Below, one piece after another: positions 1 through 7,428 of a DNA stretch of 14,796 bases (the first letter of the stretch is position 1; each line of letters starts with the position of its first letter). Origin of the DNA: JBBILG01 sp037445085 (GTDB lineage: Bacteria; Pseudomonadota; Gammaproteobacteria; Burkholderiales; Methylophilaceae); NCBI GenBank assembly GCA_037445085.1, contig JBBILG010000042.1, positions 1-14,796 on the forward strand. Direction: 5' to 3'. Made by a program: the position numbers and the translations under genes. Below the pieces are notes generated by a model, which did no database searches, was not told where the DNA came from, and was given only the letters and a program-made list of their open reading frames with translations.

Positions 1-1278
1 GCTCTCGTACTGGTGCGACATCAGGTAGGACTGCACCTGCGCCATGAAGTCCATGGTCACCACCACGATGATCAGCAGCGAGGTGCCTCCGAAATAGAAC
101 GGCACGTTCCACCTGACGATGAGGAACTCGGGCAGCAGGCACACCGCGGTGATGTAGGCCGCCCCCACCATGGTCAGGCGCGCCATGATGCGGTCGATGT
201 ACTTCGCCGTCTGCTCGCCTGGGCGGATGCCGGGGACGAAAGCGCCGCTCTTCTTCAGGTTGTCCGCGGTTTCCTTGGGGTTGAACACCAGAGCCGTGTA
301 GAAGAAACAGAAGAAGATGATGGCCAGCGCATACAGGATCACGTACAGCGGCTGCCCCGGGGACAGCGTCGCGCCGATGTCCCGCAGCCAGGTCATGCCC
401 TCGCCGGCGCCGAACCAGCCGGCCAGCGTCGCCGGGAACAGGATGATGCTGGAGGCGAAGATCGGCGGAATGACACCGGCCATGTTCAGTTTCAGCGGCA
501 GGTGGGTGGTCTGCCCGCCAAACACCTTGCGACCGACCTGGCGCTTGGCATAGTTCACCGTGATCTTGCGCTGGCCGCGTTCGACGAACACCACGAAGGC
601 GGTGACCAGAATCGCGCCGGCGAACAGGACCAGCACCAGCGGAATAGAGAACGCGCCCGTGCGTGCCAGCTCCAGCGTGCCGCCGATCGCACTCGGCAGG
701 CCCGCGACGATGCCGGCGAAGATGATGATGGAAATGCCGTTGCCGATGCCGCGCTCGGTGATCTGCTCGCCCAGCCACATCAGGAACATGGTACCGCTCA
801 CCAGGGTGATCACCGTGGTCAGCCGGAACATCAGGCCGGGATCCAGCACCAGCCCCGCCTGCCCCTCCAGGGCGATGGCAATACCCAACGCCTGGAAGGT
901 GGCCAGCACCACCGTGCCGTAGCGTGTGTACTGGGTGATCTGGCGCCGGCCGGCCTCGCCTTCCTTCTTGAGCTGCTCCAGCCGCGGGGACACCACCGTC
1001 AGCAGTTGCATGATGATGGAGGCCGAGATGTAGGGCATGATGCCCAGCGCGAACACGGTGAAACGCTCCAGCGCCCCTCCCGAGAACATGTTGAACATGC
1101 CGAGGATGCCGCTGCTCTGCGTTTCGAACAGCTTGGCCAGCACGTCCGGGTCGATGCCGGGCACGGGAATGTGCGCGCCCAGGCGGAACACCACCAGCGC
1201 ACCGAGCACGAAGAGCAAGCGGTTTTTCAGCTCGCTCATCTTGCCCACACCCCCGAGGAAAGAGTTGTCGGCGGCCAA
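1..1278 (-). CDS. secY: Protein translocase subunit SecY (3' end cut by window edge)
   Basis: This is the central pore subunit of the SecYEG inner-membrane translocase, which exports unfolded preproteins with SecA and inserts membrane proteins with the ribosome. The visible part is 426 codons and ends at QYES, so about a dozen C-terminal residues lie outside the window. Recognisable stretches are RLLFVLGALVVFRLGAHIPV near the N terminus (first membrane helix), ERGIGNGISI near residue 176, FNPKETADNLKKSG near 334 and PFYFGGTSLLIIVVV-MDFMAQVQ near the end. The frame is open throughout. I chose a TTG start at 1278, 5 nt after the rplO stop, because it restores the family's usual length before RLLFV; the alternative ATG at 1239 would remove 13 residues but has a purine-rich GGGGGTG upstream. 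It is the last visible gene of the spc operon. The identity is certain; the start is not. Confidence 0.96.
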   Translation of the reverse strand, partial: MAADNSFLGGVGKMSELKNRLLFVLGALVVFRLGAHIPVPGIDPDVLAKLFETQSSGILGMFNMFSGGALERFTVFALGIMPYISASIIMQLLTVVSPRLEQLKKEGEAGRRQITQYTRYGTVVLATFQALGIAIALEGQAGLVLDPGLMFRLTTVITLVSGTMFLMWLGEQITERGIGNGISIIIFAGIVAGLPSAIGGTLELARTGAFSIPLVLVLFAGAILVTAFVVFVERGQRKITVNYAKRQVGRKVFGGQTTHLPLKLNMAGVIPPIFASSIILFPATLAGWFGAGEGMTWLRDIGATLSPGQPLYVILYALAIIFFCFFYTALVFNPKETADNLKKSGAFVPGIRPGEQTAKYIDRIMARLTMVGAAYITAVCLLPEFLIVRWNVPFYFGGTSLLIIVVVTMDFMAQVQSYLMSHQYES

Positions 1279-1283
1279 GGCGA

Positions 1284-1718
1284 TTACTCTACAATCCTGC
1301 CGCCCGCCGCCTCGATGGCGGCACGCGCACCCTTGCTCACGGCAAGGCCCTGCACGGTCACGGCACGGCCAAGCTCACCCGCCAGGTAAATGCGTGCGGC
1401 TTGCGCCGTGGCAGGCACCACGCCGGCCTGTTTGAGCGTGAGCAGATCGATGGTCTCGCTCTCGACGCCTGCCAGTGCACCCAAGCGCACGCTCGCGGTA
1501 TCGCCCTTGGTCAGGGAATTGAAACCGCGCTTGGGCAGGCGACGTTGTATCGGCATCTGGCCGCCCTCGAAGCCCACCTTGTGGAAACCGCCCGCGCGGG
1601 ATTTCTGGCCCTTGTGGCCGCGCCCAGCGGTCTTGCCGAGACCGGAACCGATGCCGCGGCCGACACGCCGCCGGGTGCGCTTGGCGCCCTCGGCCGGCTT
1701 GATGGTATTCAGCTTCAT
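1284..1718 (-). CDS. rplO: 50S ribosomal protein L15
   Basis: L15 is a large-subunit protein that binds 23S rRNA and takes part in late assembly of the 50S particle. The 144-residue product has the family's basic, glycine-rich N-terminal extension (GRGIGSGLGKTAGRGHKGQ, about residues 20-38), which threads into rRNA, followed by GFEGGQMPIQRRLPKRGF and a compact C-terminal domain ending GGRIVE. The length matches the usual 144. Its ATG directly abuts the rpmD stop (TAA-ATG, no gap), and its Shine-Dalgarno GGAGGGT lies inside the end of rpmD, which implies translational coupling. secY follows after 5 nt, the usual spc operon order. Confidence 0.98.
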   Translation of the reverse strand: MKLNTIKPAEGAKRTRRRVGRGIGSGLGKTAGRGHKGQKSRAGGFHKVGFEGGQMPIQRRLPKRGFNSLTKGDTASVRLGALAGVESETIDLLTLKQAGVVPATAQAARIYLAGELGRAVTVQGLAVSKGARAAIEAAGGRIVE

Positions 1719-1916
1719 TTAACCCTCCACCTTCAGCAGATAGCCGACCGCGTCGATCATGCCGCGGTTGGCAGGCGTGTCCAGAACTTCCACGGTCTGG
1801 TGCATGCGGCGCAAGCCCAGGCCGCGCACGCACTGGCGGTGCGACTCGATGCGGCCGATGGGACTCTTTACCAGCGTCACCTTGACGGTGGCAGGCGCGT
1901 TCTTCGCTTTTGCCAT
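1719..1916 (-). CDS. rpmD: 50S ribosomal protein L30
   Basis: L30 is a small non-catalytic large-subunit protein that binds 23S rRNA. The 65-residue product is a few residues longer than the usual 59-61, the extra residues being a short N-terminal MAKAKNAPA tail. The core VKVTLVKSPIGRIESHRQCVRGLGLRRMHQTVEV fold signature is clear when read in pieces (KSPIGR, VRGLGLRRM, NRGMIDAV). The ATG lies only 3 nt after the rpsE stop, and the GGGGGT ribosome-binding site overlaps that stop, so it is coupled to rpsE. It sits between rpsE and rplO, as in other proteobacterial spc operons. Confidence 0.97.
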   Translation of the reverse strand: MAKAKNAPATVKVTLVKSPIGRIESHRQCVRGLGLRRMHQTVEVLDTPANRGMIDAVGYLLKVEG

Positions 1917-1919
1917 TGC

Positions 1920-2432
1920 TTACCCCCTGATCTCTTCCACGGTCTTGCCGCGCTTGGCAGCGACTTCCGCGGGCGTATTCATGGATTTCAGGCCGTCCAG
2001 CGTGGCACGCACCACGTTGTACGGATTGGTGGAACCGATGCACTTGGCCAGCACGTTGGTCACGCCCATCACCTCGAACACGGCACGCATGGCGCCGCCG
2101 GCGATGATGCCGGTACCTTCGGACGCCGGCTGCATGAACACCTTGGCGGCGCCGTGTCGGCCCACCACGGCGTGATGCAGGGTGCCGTTGTTGAGGCTGA
2201 TCTTCACCATGCTGCGGCGCGCTTCGTCCATCGCCTTCTGCACGGCGGCCGGCACTTCGCGCGCCTTGCCCTTGCCCATGCCGACGCCGCCGTCACCGTC
2301 ACCGACCACGGTCAGCGCCGCGAAGCTCAGAATGCGGCCGCCCTTGACGGTCTTGCTGACGCGGTTGACCCCGATCATCTTTTCGCGCAGACCGTCGCTC
2401 TGCTGCTGATCCACTTCCCTATCTCTTGCCAT
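1920..2432 (-). CDS. rpsE: 30S ribosomal protein S5
   Basis: S5 is a small-subunit protein near the decoding region and the mRNA entry channel; it contributes to translational fidelity and is the classical site of spectinomycin-resistance and ram mutations. The 170-residue product has the double-stranded-RNA-binding-like S5 N-terminal domain (IGVNRVSKTVKGGRILSF, about residues 20-37) with the spectinomycin-loop region SKTVKGGR intact. The C-terminal domain contains EGTGIIAGGAMRAVFE and STNPYNVVRAT. A charged extension MARDREVDQQQSDG precedes the core and is variable among species. A ribosome-binding site GAGGT lies 8 nt upstream of the ATG, just after the rplR stop. Confidence 0.98.
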   Translation of the reverse strand: MARDREVDQQQSDGLREKMIGVNRVSKTVKGGRILSFAALTVVGDGDGGVGMGKGKAREVPAAVQKAMDEARRSMVKISLNNGTLHHAVVGRHGAAKVFMQPASEGTGIIAGGAMRAVFEVMGVTNVLAKCIGSTNPYNVVRATLDGLKSMNTPAEVAAKRGKTVEEIRG

Positions 2433-2449
2433 CGTCGTCTACCTCGTCT

Positions 2450-2803
2450 TCAGAAGGACAGGCCGTTTTCGCGCGCGGCTTCCGCCAGCGCCTTGACACG
2501 GCCGTGGTACTTGTAGCCGGAGCGGTCGAACGCAACCATGGTCACACCGGCGGCCCTGGCCTTCTCGGCGATGCGCTTGCCAACCACGGCGGCCGCCTCG
2601 ACATTGCCGCCGTTCTTGAGGGCGGCGCGCACCTCGGCCTCCAGGGTGGAGGCGCTGGCCAGCACCCGGTCACCGGTTTCCGCGATGATCTGGGCATAGA
2701 TGTGACCGTTGGTGCGATGAACGCACAAACGTGCTGCCTTGAGCGCGGCAATCCTGGCACGAGTTTTACGTGCGCGACGCAGACGTGCATCTACATTGTT
2801 CAT
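2450..2803 (-). CDS. rplR: 50S ribosomal protein L18
   Basis: L18 binds 5S rRNA with L5 and attaches it to the central protuberance of the 50S subunit. The 117-residue length equals that of the usual bacterial protein. Family features are the basic N terminus (RLRRARKTRARI), LCVHRTNGHIYAQII around residues 26-40, and the C-terminal VAFDRSGYKYHGRVKALAE followed by AARENGLSF. The gene lies 9 nt after the rplF stop and 17 nt before rpsE. The upstream AAGG close to the ATG is a modest ribosome-binding site. Confidence 0.98.
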   Translation of the reverse strand: MNNVDARLRRARKTRARIAALKAARLCVHRTNGHIYAQIIAETGDRVLASASTLEAEVRAALKNGGNVEAAAVVGKRIAEKARAAGVTMVAFDRSGYKYHGRVKALAEAARENGLSF

Positions 2804-2812
2804 GGCTAAACC

Positions 2813-3346
2813 TTACTTCTTCTTGGTTTCTTTGATGACCACCACTTCGTCGGCATACCGCACGCCCTTGCCCTTGTAGGGCTCGGGCTTGCGGTAGGCG
2901 CGGATCTGCGCGGCGACCTGACCGACCACCTGCCTGTCCACGCCCTTGATGACGATTTCCGTCGGGGTCGGCGTTTCCACGGTGATGCCGGCCGGCATCC
3001 TGTGCACGATGGGGTGCGAATACCCCAGCTCCAGGTTGAGCGCCGTGCCCTGCGCCTGCGCCTTGTAGCCCACGCCGACCAGGGTCAGCTTGCGACTGAA
3101 GCCCTGCGACACGCCGCGCACCATGTTGGCGACGATGGCGCGCATGGTGCCGGACATGGCCTGCGCATGCCTGCCGTCGTTGGCCGCGACGACCGTGATG
3201 GAATCGCCCGCACGGCCCAGCCTGACGTCGGACGTCACGAAATGGGACACCTTGCCCAGCGGTCCGCTGACGTCGATCACGTCGGACCCCAGGGTCACTT
3301 CCACCCTGGCCGGAATCTGTACGGGGTTCTTGGCTACACGAGACAT
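2813..3346 (-). CDS. rplF: 50S ribosomal protein L6
   Basis: L6 is a large-subunit protein near the factor-binding site and the sarcin-ricin loop, with two similar RNA-binding domains. From the chosen ATG the product is 177 residues (MSRVAKNPVQIP...), the family's standard length. The reading frame stays open further upstream, but that part overlaps rpsH and looks nothing like L6. Two ATGs lie side by side (3349 and 3346). The second is preferred because the GGAGG is only 2 nt from the first but 5 nt from the second. The C-terminal signature PEPYKGKGVRYADE is present, followed by a lysine-rich tail. The Shine-Dalgarno overlaps the rpsH stop codon. Confidence 0.98.
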   Translation of the reverse strand: MSRVAKNPVQIPARVEVTLGSDVIDVSGPLGKVSHFVTSDVRLGRAGDSITVVAANDGRHAQAMSGTMRAIVANMVRGVSQGFSRKLTLVGVGYKAQAQGTALNLELGYSHPIVHRMPAGITVETPTPTEIVIKGVDRQVVGQVAAQIRAYRKPEPYKGKGVRYADEVVVIKETKKK

Positions 3347-3356
3347 CATGTCCTCC

Positions 3357-3752
3357 TTACGCCACCACGCACAGCACTTCGCCGCCGACACCGGCAGCAC
3401 GCGCCATGCGGTCGGTCATGACACCCTTGGAGGTGGACACGATGGCCACCCCCAAGCCGTTCATCACCTTGGGGATATTGCTGCTGCCCTTGTAGATGCG
3501 CAGGCCGGGCCGGCTCACGCGCTCGATCTTCTCGATCACCGGGCGGCCGGCATGGTACTTGAGGCTGATGTCCAGCATCGGCTTGCCGTCATTGGCGCGC
3601 ACAGTGTAGTCCTCGATGTAGCCTTCATCCTTCAGCACCCTGGCAATCGCCCCCTTCAGCTTGGAGGCCGGCATGGATACGCTCGCCTTGTTGGTGCCCT
3701 GCGCGTTGCGAATGCGCGTCAGCATGTCGGCAATCGGATCGCTCATACTCAT
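3357..3752 (-). CDS. rpsH: 30S ribosomal protein S8
   Basis: S8 is a primary 16S rRNA-binding protein needed for assembly of the 30S central domain. In E. coli it is also the translational repressor of the spc operon. The 131-residue product begins MSMSDPIADMLTRIRNAQ, almost the canonical opening, and ends with the family signature around GVAIVSTSKGVMTDRMAR. The gene lies 14 nt after rpsN, with a good GGAGG ribosome-binding site. Whether S8 represses the operon here cannot be read from the sequence alone; I did not model an S8-like hairpin in the rplX-rplE region. Confidence 0.98.
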   Translation of the reverse strand: MSMSDPIADMLTRIRNAQGTNKASVSMPASKLKGAIARVLKDEGYIEDYTVRANDGKPMLDISLKYHAGRPVIEKIERVSRPGLRIYKGSSNIPKVMNGLGVAIVSTSKGVMTDRMARAAGVGGEVLCVVA

Positions 3753-3766
3753 TGCTCAATTCCTCC

Positions 3767-4072
3767 TTACCAGCTGGCCTTGATGACGCCGGGCACTTCG
3801 CCACGCATCATCAGCTCGCGCAGCTTGCCGCGCGCCAGGCCGAACTTGCTGAAAACGCCGCGGGGACGGCCGGTCAGGGCGCAGCGGTTACGCAGGCGCA
3901 CCGGGCTGGCGTTACGCGGCAGCCCCTGCAGCTTCTGCATCGCGGCACGACGCTCCTCGGGGCTCGCCTTCGCATTCTTGATGACGGCCTGCAGCGCCGT
4001 GCGCTTGGCGGCATATTTCTCGACCGTTTCGCGGCGCTTCTTTTCGCGCTCAATCAGACTTACCTTAGCCAT
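3767..4072 (-). CDS. rpsN: 30S ribosomal protein S14 (zinc-free type)
   Basis: S14 is a late-assembling protein of the 30S head. The 101-residue product is the long, zinc-independent (C-minus) form: the conserved region reads NRCALTGRPRGVFSKFGLAR with only one cysteine, so the four-cysteine zinc ribbon of the short form is absent. The ending GVIKASW is the family's usual C terminus. The gene starts 7 nt after the rplE stop, and its GAGGGTG ribosome-binding site runs into that stop codon, suggesting coupled translation. Confidence 0.98.
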   Translation of the reverse strand: MAKVSLIEREKKRRETVEKYAAKRTALQAVIKNAKASPEERRAAMQKLQGLPRNASPVRLRNRCALTGRPRGVFSKFGLARGKLRELMMRGEVPGVIKASW

Positions 4073-4079
4073 GTCACCC

Positions 4080-4619
<540 letters not shown>

Positions 4620-4628
4620 GATTCACCC

Positions 4629-4946
4629 TTATGCATCGACGACTTCGCCGTCGGACTTGAACACGCGCACCTTGCGGCCGTCCTCCAGCATCTTGAAGCC
4701 GACCCGGTCAGCCTTCTGGGTTGCACTGTTGAACAGCGCAACGTTGGAAACATGCAGCGGCATCTCCTTGTCGAGGATGCCACCCGCGATGCCGCGCATG
4801 GGGTTGGGCCTGGCGTGCTTCTTCACCCGGTTGACTCCCTCGACCACCACGCGCTCGTTCTCCAGCACGCGCAGCACGATGCCGCGCCTGCCCTTGTCCT
4901 TGCCTGTCGTGACGATGACCTCGTCACCTTTGCGTATCTTGTTCAT
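4629..4946 (-). CDS. rplX: 50S ribosomal protein L24
   Basis: L24 initiates assembly of the 50S subunit by binding the 5' part of 23S rRNA and sits near the polypeptide exit. The 105-residue product contains the KOW motif at its start (KGDEVIVTTGKDKGRRGIVL, residues 6-25), then the conserved VEGVNRVKKHARPNP and a C-terminal part ending DGEVVDA. The gene lies 12 nt after rplN, with a strong AGGAG ribosome-binding site. It is the second gene of the spc operon. Confidence 0.98.
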   Translation of the reverse strand: MNKIRKGDEVIVTTGKDKGRRGIVLRVLENERVVVEGVNRVKKHARPNPMRGIAGGILDKEMPLHVSNVALFNSATQKADRVGFKMLEDGRKVRVFKSDGEVVDA

Positions 4947-4958
4947 GCCACCCTCTCC

Positions 4959-5327
4959 TTAGAGCACTTCCGGCGCCAGTGAAACGATCTTCATGAAGCG
5001 CTCGCCGCGCAGCTCGCGCGTCACCGGCCCGAAAATGCGGGTGCCGATGGGTTCGAGCTTGTTGTTGAGCAACACGGCAGCATTGCTGTCGAACCTGATC
5101 AGGGAGCCATCGGGCCGACGCACGCCCTTGGCGGTGCGCACCACCACGGCGTTGTAGATCTCACCCTTCTTGACGCGGCCGCGCGGGGCGGCATCCTTGA
5201 TGCTGACCTTGATAATGTCGCCGATGCCGGCATAGCGACGCTTGGAACCGCCCAGCACCTTGATGCACATCACTTCGCGCGCACCCGTGTTGTCGGCGAC
5301 TTCCAGCCGAGATTGCATTTGTATCAT
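4959..5327 (-). CDS. rplN: 50S ribosomal protein L14
   Basis: L14 is a large-subunit protein at the interface, contacting 16S rRNA and L19. The product is 122 residues from the chosen ATG (MIQMQSRLEVADNTGAREV), the usual length. The frame stays open 14 codons upstream, but that part lies in the leader and is not conserved, while GGAG sits 7 nt before the chosen start. The signature GDIIKVSIKDAAPRGRVKKG and the C-terminal PVTRELRGERFMKIVSLAPEVL (read in pieces) are intact. As first gene of the spc operon it is preceded by a promoter and a roughly 105-nt leader. Confidence 0.98.
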   Translation of the reverse strand: MIQMQSRLEVADNTGAREVMCIKVLGGSKRRYAGIGDIIKVSIKDAAPRGRVKKGEIYNAVVVRTAKGVRRPDGSLIRFDSNAAVLLNNKLEPIGTRIFGPVTRELRGERFMKIVSLAPEVL

Positions 5328-5432
5328 GAATGTTCTCCAACTTAATCCGTTCGCCAATACCGGCCGCATCGCGTCACGGCCAGGCAGCCTACGGTCAGTA
5401 TTGGGGCGCCAGCCAGTTAGGGCGCCGGAAAA
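5328..5432 (-). promoter_or_regulatory. Structured 5' leader of the spc operon
   Basis: This stretch between the predicted transcription start and rplN holds two inverted repeats. One pairs CCAATAC with GTATTGG (5398-5404 and 5354-5360) and can be extended to nine pairs with one G-U. The other pairs two copies of GGCGCC (5421-5426 and 5405-5410) around a 10-nt loop. No U-run follows either, so they are not intrinsic terminators. They may protect the mRNA or serve feedback control; no known ribosomal-protein leader was recognised. Confidence 0.4.
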
Positions 5433-5439
5433 ACCTAGA

Positions 5440-5469
5440 ATTCTATAGCGCTTGCACGAAGCGGGTCAA
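5440..5469 (-). promoter_or_regulatory. Predicted sigma70 promoter of the spc operon (PrplN)
   Basis: TTGACC (5469-5464) is followed after 18 nt by TAGAAT (5445-5440), or after 16 nt by TATAGA (5447-5442). It lies just after the rpsQ stop and upstream of rplN, the position of the spc promoter in E. coli. A 5-bp inverted repeat, CGCTT-AAGCG, occupies the spacer. Pattern-based prediction only. Confidence 0.65.
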
Positions 5470-5474
5470 GAGAA

Positions 5475-5753
5475 TTATACGGTTGCTGCCTTTTCGACGA
5501 TCCTGCTCACGCGCCAGGTCTTGGTCCTGGAAAGCGGGCGGCATTCCTCGATCACCACCAGATCGCCTTCATGACACTCGTTGTTCTCGTCGTGCGCATG
5601 AAACTTCCTGGAACGGCGCACCACCTTGCCGATGAGCGGATGCTTGACCTTGCGCTCGACCAGGACGGTGACGGTCTTGTCCATCTTGTCGCTCACGACG
5701 CGACCGCTCAGGGTGCGCACGAGCTTCTCAGGCTGATTCACTTCGCTGCCCAT
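5475..5753 (-). CDS. rpsQ: 30S ribosomal protein S17
   Basis: S17 is a primary 16S rRNA-binding protein needed for early 30S assembly. From the ATG at 5753 the product is 92 residues, close to the usual 84-90. The OB-fold core begins LVRTLSGRVVSDKMDKTVTV and continues with HDENNECHEGDLVVIEECRPLS and TKTWRVSRIVEKA. The frame is open far upstream across rpmC and rplP, but only the part from MGSEVNQ is S17-like and it has GGGAG 6 nt before the ATG. It is the last gene of the S10 operon, 14 nt after rpmC; a new promoter for rplN begins just beyond its stop. Confidence 0.98.
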   Translation of the reverse strand: MGSEVNQPEKLVRTLSGRVVSDKMDKTVTVLVERKVKHPLIGKVVRRSRKFHAHDENNECHEGDLVVIEECRPLSRTKTWRVSRIVEKAATV

Positions 5754-5767
5754 GAATGACTCCCAAT

Positions 5768-5962
5768 TTAAGCTTGCTTGGCTTTTTCGGCCAGAACGGT
5801 GCGCACGCGCGCGATGTCGCGGCGCACCTTGCCCAGTTGATCCGCCTTGCCCAGTTGCTGGGTGGCCTGCTGCATGCGCAGGGAAAACTGTGCACGGAGC
5901 AGTTCGATCAGTTCGTTGTTCAGCTCGTCTATCGACTTCGCTCTCAATTCGACAGCCTTCAT
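5768..5962 (-). CDS. rpmC: 50S ribosomal protein L29
   Basis: L29 is a small two-helix protein at the polypeptide exit tunnel, next to L23, where it helps form the docking site for trigger factor and SRP. The 64-residue product has the family opening MKAVELRAKSIDELNNEL and the conserved helix LFSLR-like segment (AQFSLRMQQATQQL), ending DIARVRTVLAEKAKQA. It starts 2 nt after the rplP stop, with GGGGAG ahead of it, so its translation is likely coupled to rplP. Confidence 0.98.
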   Translation of the reverse strand: MKAVELRAKSIDELNNELIELLRAQFSLRMQQATQQLGKADQLGKVRRDIARVRTVLAEKAKQA

Positions 5963-5964
5963 GC

Positions 5965-6381
5965 TCAGCTCCCCAGATGACGTGTGGCGAACGTCGTTTC
6001 GATCGGCAGTTTGGCGGCCGCCAGGCGGAACGCTTCACGCGCCAACTCCTCGCTGACGCCCTCCATTTCGTACAGCATCTTGCCGGGCTGGATTTCCGCC
6101 ACGAAATACTCCGGACTGCCCTTGCCGTTGCCCATGCGCACCTCGGCCGGCTTCCTGGAAATCGGCTTGTCGGGGAACACGCGGATCCAGATGCGGCCGC
6201 CCCGCTTGATGTGGCGGGTCATGACACGACGCGCCGCCTCGATCTGGCGGGCGGTCAGCCGTCCGCGACCGATCGCCTTGAGGCCGTACTCGCCGAAGCT
6301 CACCTTGTTGCCGGTCGTGGCAATGCCCTTGTTACGGCCCTTCTGCTGTTTGCGGAATTTCTGTCTAGCTGGCTGCAGCAT
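5965..6381 (-). CDS. rplP: 50S ribosomal protein L16
   Basis: L16 sits near the A-site and peptidyl-transferase centre and helps position aminoacyl-tRNA. The product is 138 residues, as usual. Family signatures are MLQPARQKFRKQQKGRNKG at the N terminus, FGEYGLKAIGRGRLTARQIE, RRGG-like HIKRGGRIWIRVFPDKP, and RMGNGKGSPEYFVAEIQPG. The arginine of the GRGRLTARQIEAAR region, a hydroxylation site in E. coli L16, is in a conserved context. Its first 17 nt overlap the 3' end of rpsC in another frame, an unusually long overlap for this operon. Confidence 0.98.
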   Translation of the reverse strand: MLQPARQKFRKQQKGRNKGIATTGNKVSFGEYGLKAIGRGRLTARQIEAARRVMTRHIKRGGRIWIRVFPDKPISRKPAEVRMGNGKGSPEYFVAEIQPGKMLYEMEGVSEELAREAFRLAAAKLPIETTFATRHLGS

Positions 6382-7078
6382 TTCTCGCTCCCGGCTTTCT
6401 CACGCGCTTTTCCGGCTCGGCCTGGGCAGCAGTCTGCTGCTCGGACTTGCCGCCAAGCATTTCACCCTTGAATACCCAAACCTTGATGCCGATCACGCCA
6501 TAGGTGGTATGGGCCTCGGCCACGCCATAGTCGATGTCCGCGCGCAGCGTATGCAGCGGCACGCGGCCTTCGCGGTACCACTCGGTACGGGCGATTTCCG
6601 CGCCGTTCAGCCGGCCGGCGCTCATGATCTTGATGCCCTGGGCACCCAGACGCATGGCATTCTGCATGGCGCGCTTCATCGCACGGCGGAACATCACGCG
6701 CTTTTCCAGTTGCTGGGCAATGCTCTCGGCGATCAGCGTGGCATCGATTTCCGGCTTGCGCACTTCCTCGATGTTGAGGTGCACCGGCACGCCCATCATG
6801 CCCTGCAGACTGGCGCGCAGCGCTTCGATGTCCTCGCCCTTCTTGCCGATCACGATACCCGGACGCGCGCTGTGGATGGTGATCCTGGCATTGCGCGCCG
6901 GACGCTCGATGACGATCCTGCTCACCGCGGCATGCGCCAACTTCTTCTTCAGGAAGTCGCGCACCTTGATGTCGCTGCCGAGCATCTCGGGGAAGCTCCT
7001 GCTGGTGGAGTACCAGCGCGAGGACCAGTTCTTGTTGACCCCCAGGCGGAACCCGAACGGATGAATTTTCTGTCCCAT
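6365..7078 (-). CDS. rpsC: 30S ribosomal protein S3
   Basis: S3 is in the 30S head and forms part of the mRNA entry channel and its helicase activity together with S4 and S5. The 237-residue product begins MGQKIHPFGFRLGV, has a type II KH domain with the GxxG loop as IGKKGEDIEAL (about 77-87), and continues with NIEEVRKPEIDA and the C-terminal domain (GAQGIKIMSAGRLNGAEIAR, IDYGVAEAHTTYGVIGIKVW). The last 30 residues form a charged, low-complexity tail that varies between species. The stop lies inside rplP, 17 nt past its start. rplV ends 10 nt upstream. Confidence 0.98.
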   Translation of the reverse strand: MGQKIHPFGFRLGVNKNWSSRWYSTSRSFPEMLGSDIKVRDFLKKKLAHAAVSRIVIERPARNARITIHSARPGIVIGKKGEDIEALRASLQGMMGVPVHLNIEEVRKPEIDATLIAESIAQQLEKRVMFRRAMKRAMQNAMRLGAQGIKIMSAGRLNGAEIARTEWYREGRVPLHTLRADIDYGVAEAHTTYGVIGIKVWVFKGEMLGGKSEQQTAAQAEPEKRVRKPGARNAAAS

Positions 7079-7088
7079 GATGATTCCT

Positions 7089-7424
7089 TTAGTTGCCGAC
7101 GGTCACGGTGATGTGACAGGTGGGCTTGATGATGCGGCCGGCGCGGCCCTTGGCGCGCGCACGGATGCGCTTGTAAACCAACCCCTTGTCGACGTAGATG
7201 GAGGTCACCTCCATCTCATCGATGTCGGCACCTTCGTTGTGCTCGGCATTGGCGATCGCCGATTCCACCACTTTCTTGATGATGGAGGCGCCGCGCTTGG
7301 GGCAGAAGGTCAGGATGTTCAGCGCGCGGTCGACCTTCTTGCCACGGATGAGGTCGGCCACCAGGCGGGCCTTCTGTGGCGACAGGTGGACACCTTTCAA
7401 CACTGCGGAAACTTGCATCGTCAT
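7089..7424 (-). CDS. rplV: 50S ribosomal protein L22
   Basis: L22 lines the peptide exit tunnel; its beta-hairpin loop forms the constriction with L4 and is a known site of macrolide resistance. The product is 111 residues, near the usual 109-110. Features are LKGVHLSPQKARLVADLIRG at the start, then NILTFCPKRGASIIKKVVESA, the constriction hairpin around KGLVYKRIRARAKGRAGRI, and the ending KPTCHITVTVGN. No deletion in the hairpin is evident. A second in-frame ATG two codons in (MQVSAVLKG) could be the start. The gene lies 4 nt after rpsS. Confidence 0.98.
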   Translation of the reverse strand: MTMQVSAVLKGVHLSPQKARLVADLIRGKKVDRALNILTFCPKRGASIIKKVVESAIANAEHNEGADIDEMEVTSIYVDKGLVYKRIRARAKGRAGRIIKPTCHITVTVGN

Positions 7425-7428
7425 GCTC

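Noticed and set aside
13..1389. Long plus-strand open frame (458 codons) opposite secY
   Set aside because: Its product is rich in H, R, G, Q and D with no domain, and it is exactly antisense to a clear SecY. It is a shadow caused by high GC at third codon positions.
1401..2516. Plus-strand open frame of 371 codons
   Set aside because: It spans the antisense of rplO, rpmD and rpsE, has biased H/A/G/R composition and no ribosome-binding site or family resemblance.
5475..6038. 187-codon reading of rpsQ
   Set aside because: The upstream half overlaps rpmC and rplP out of frame. S17 homology and a good ribosome-binding site begin at 5753.
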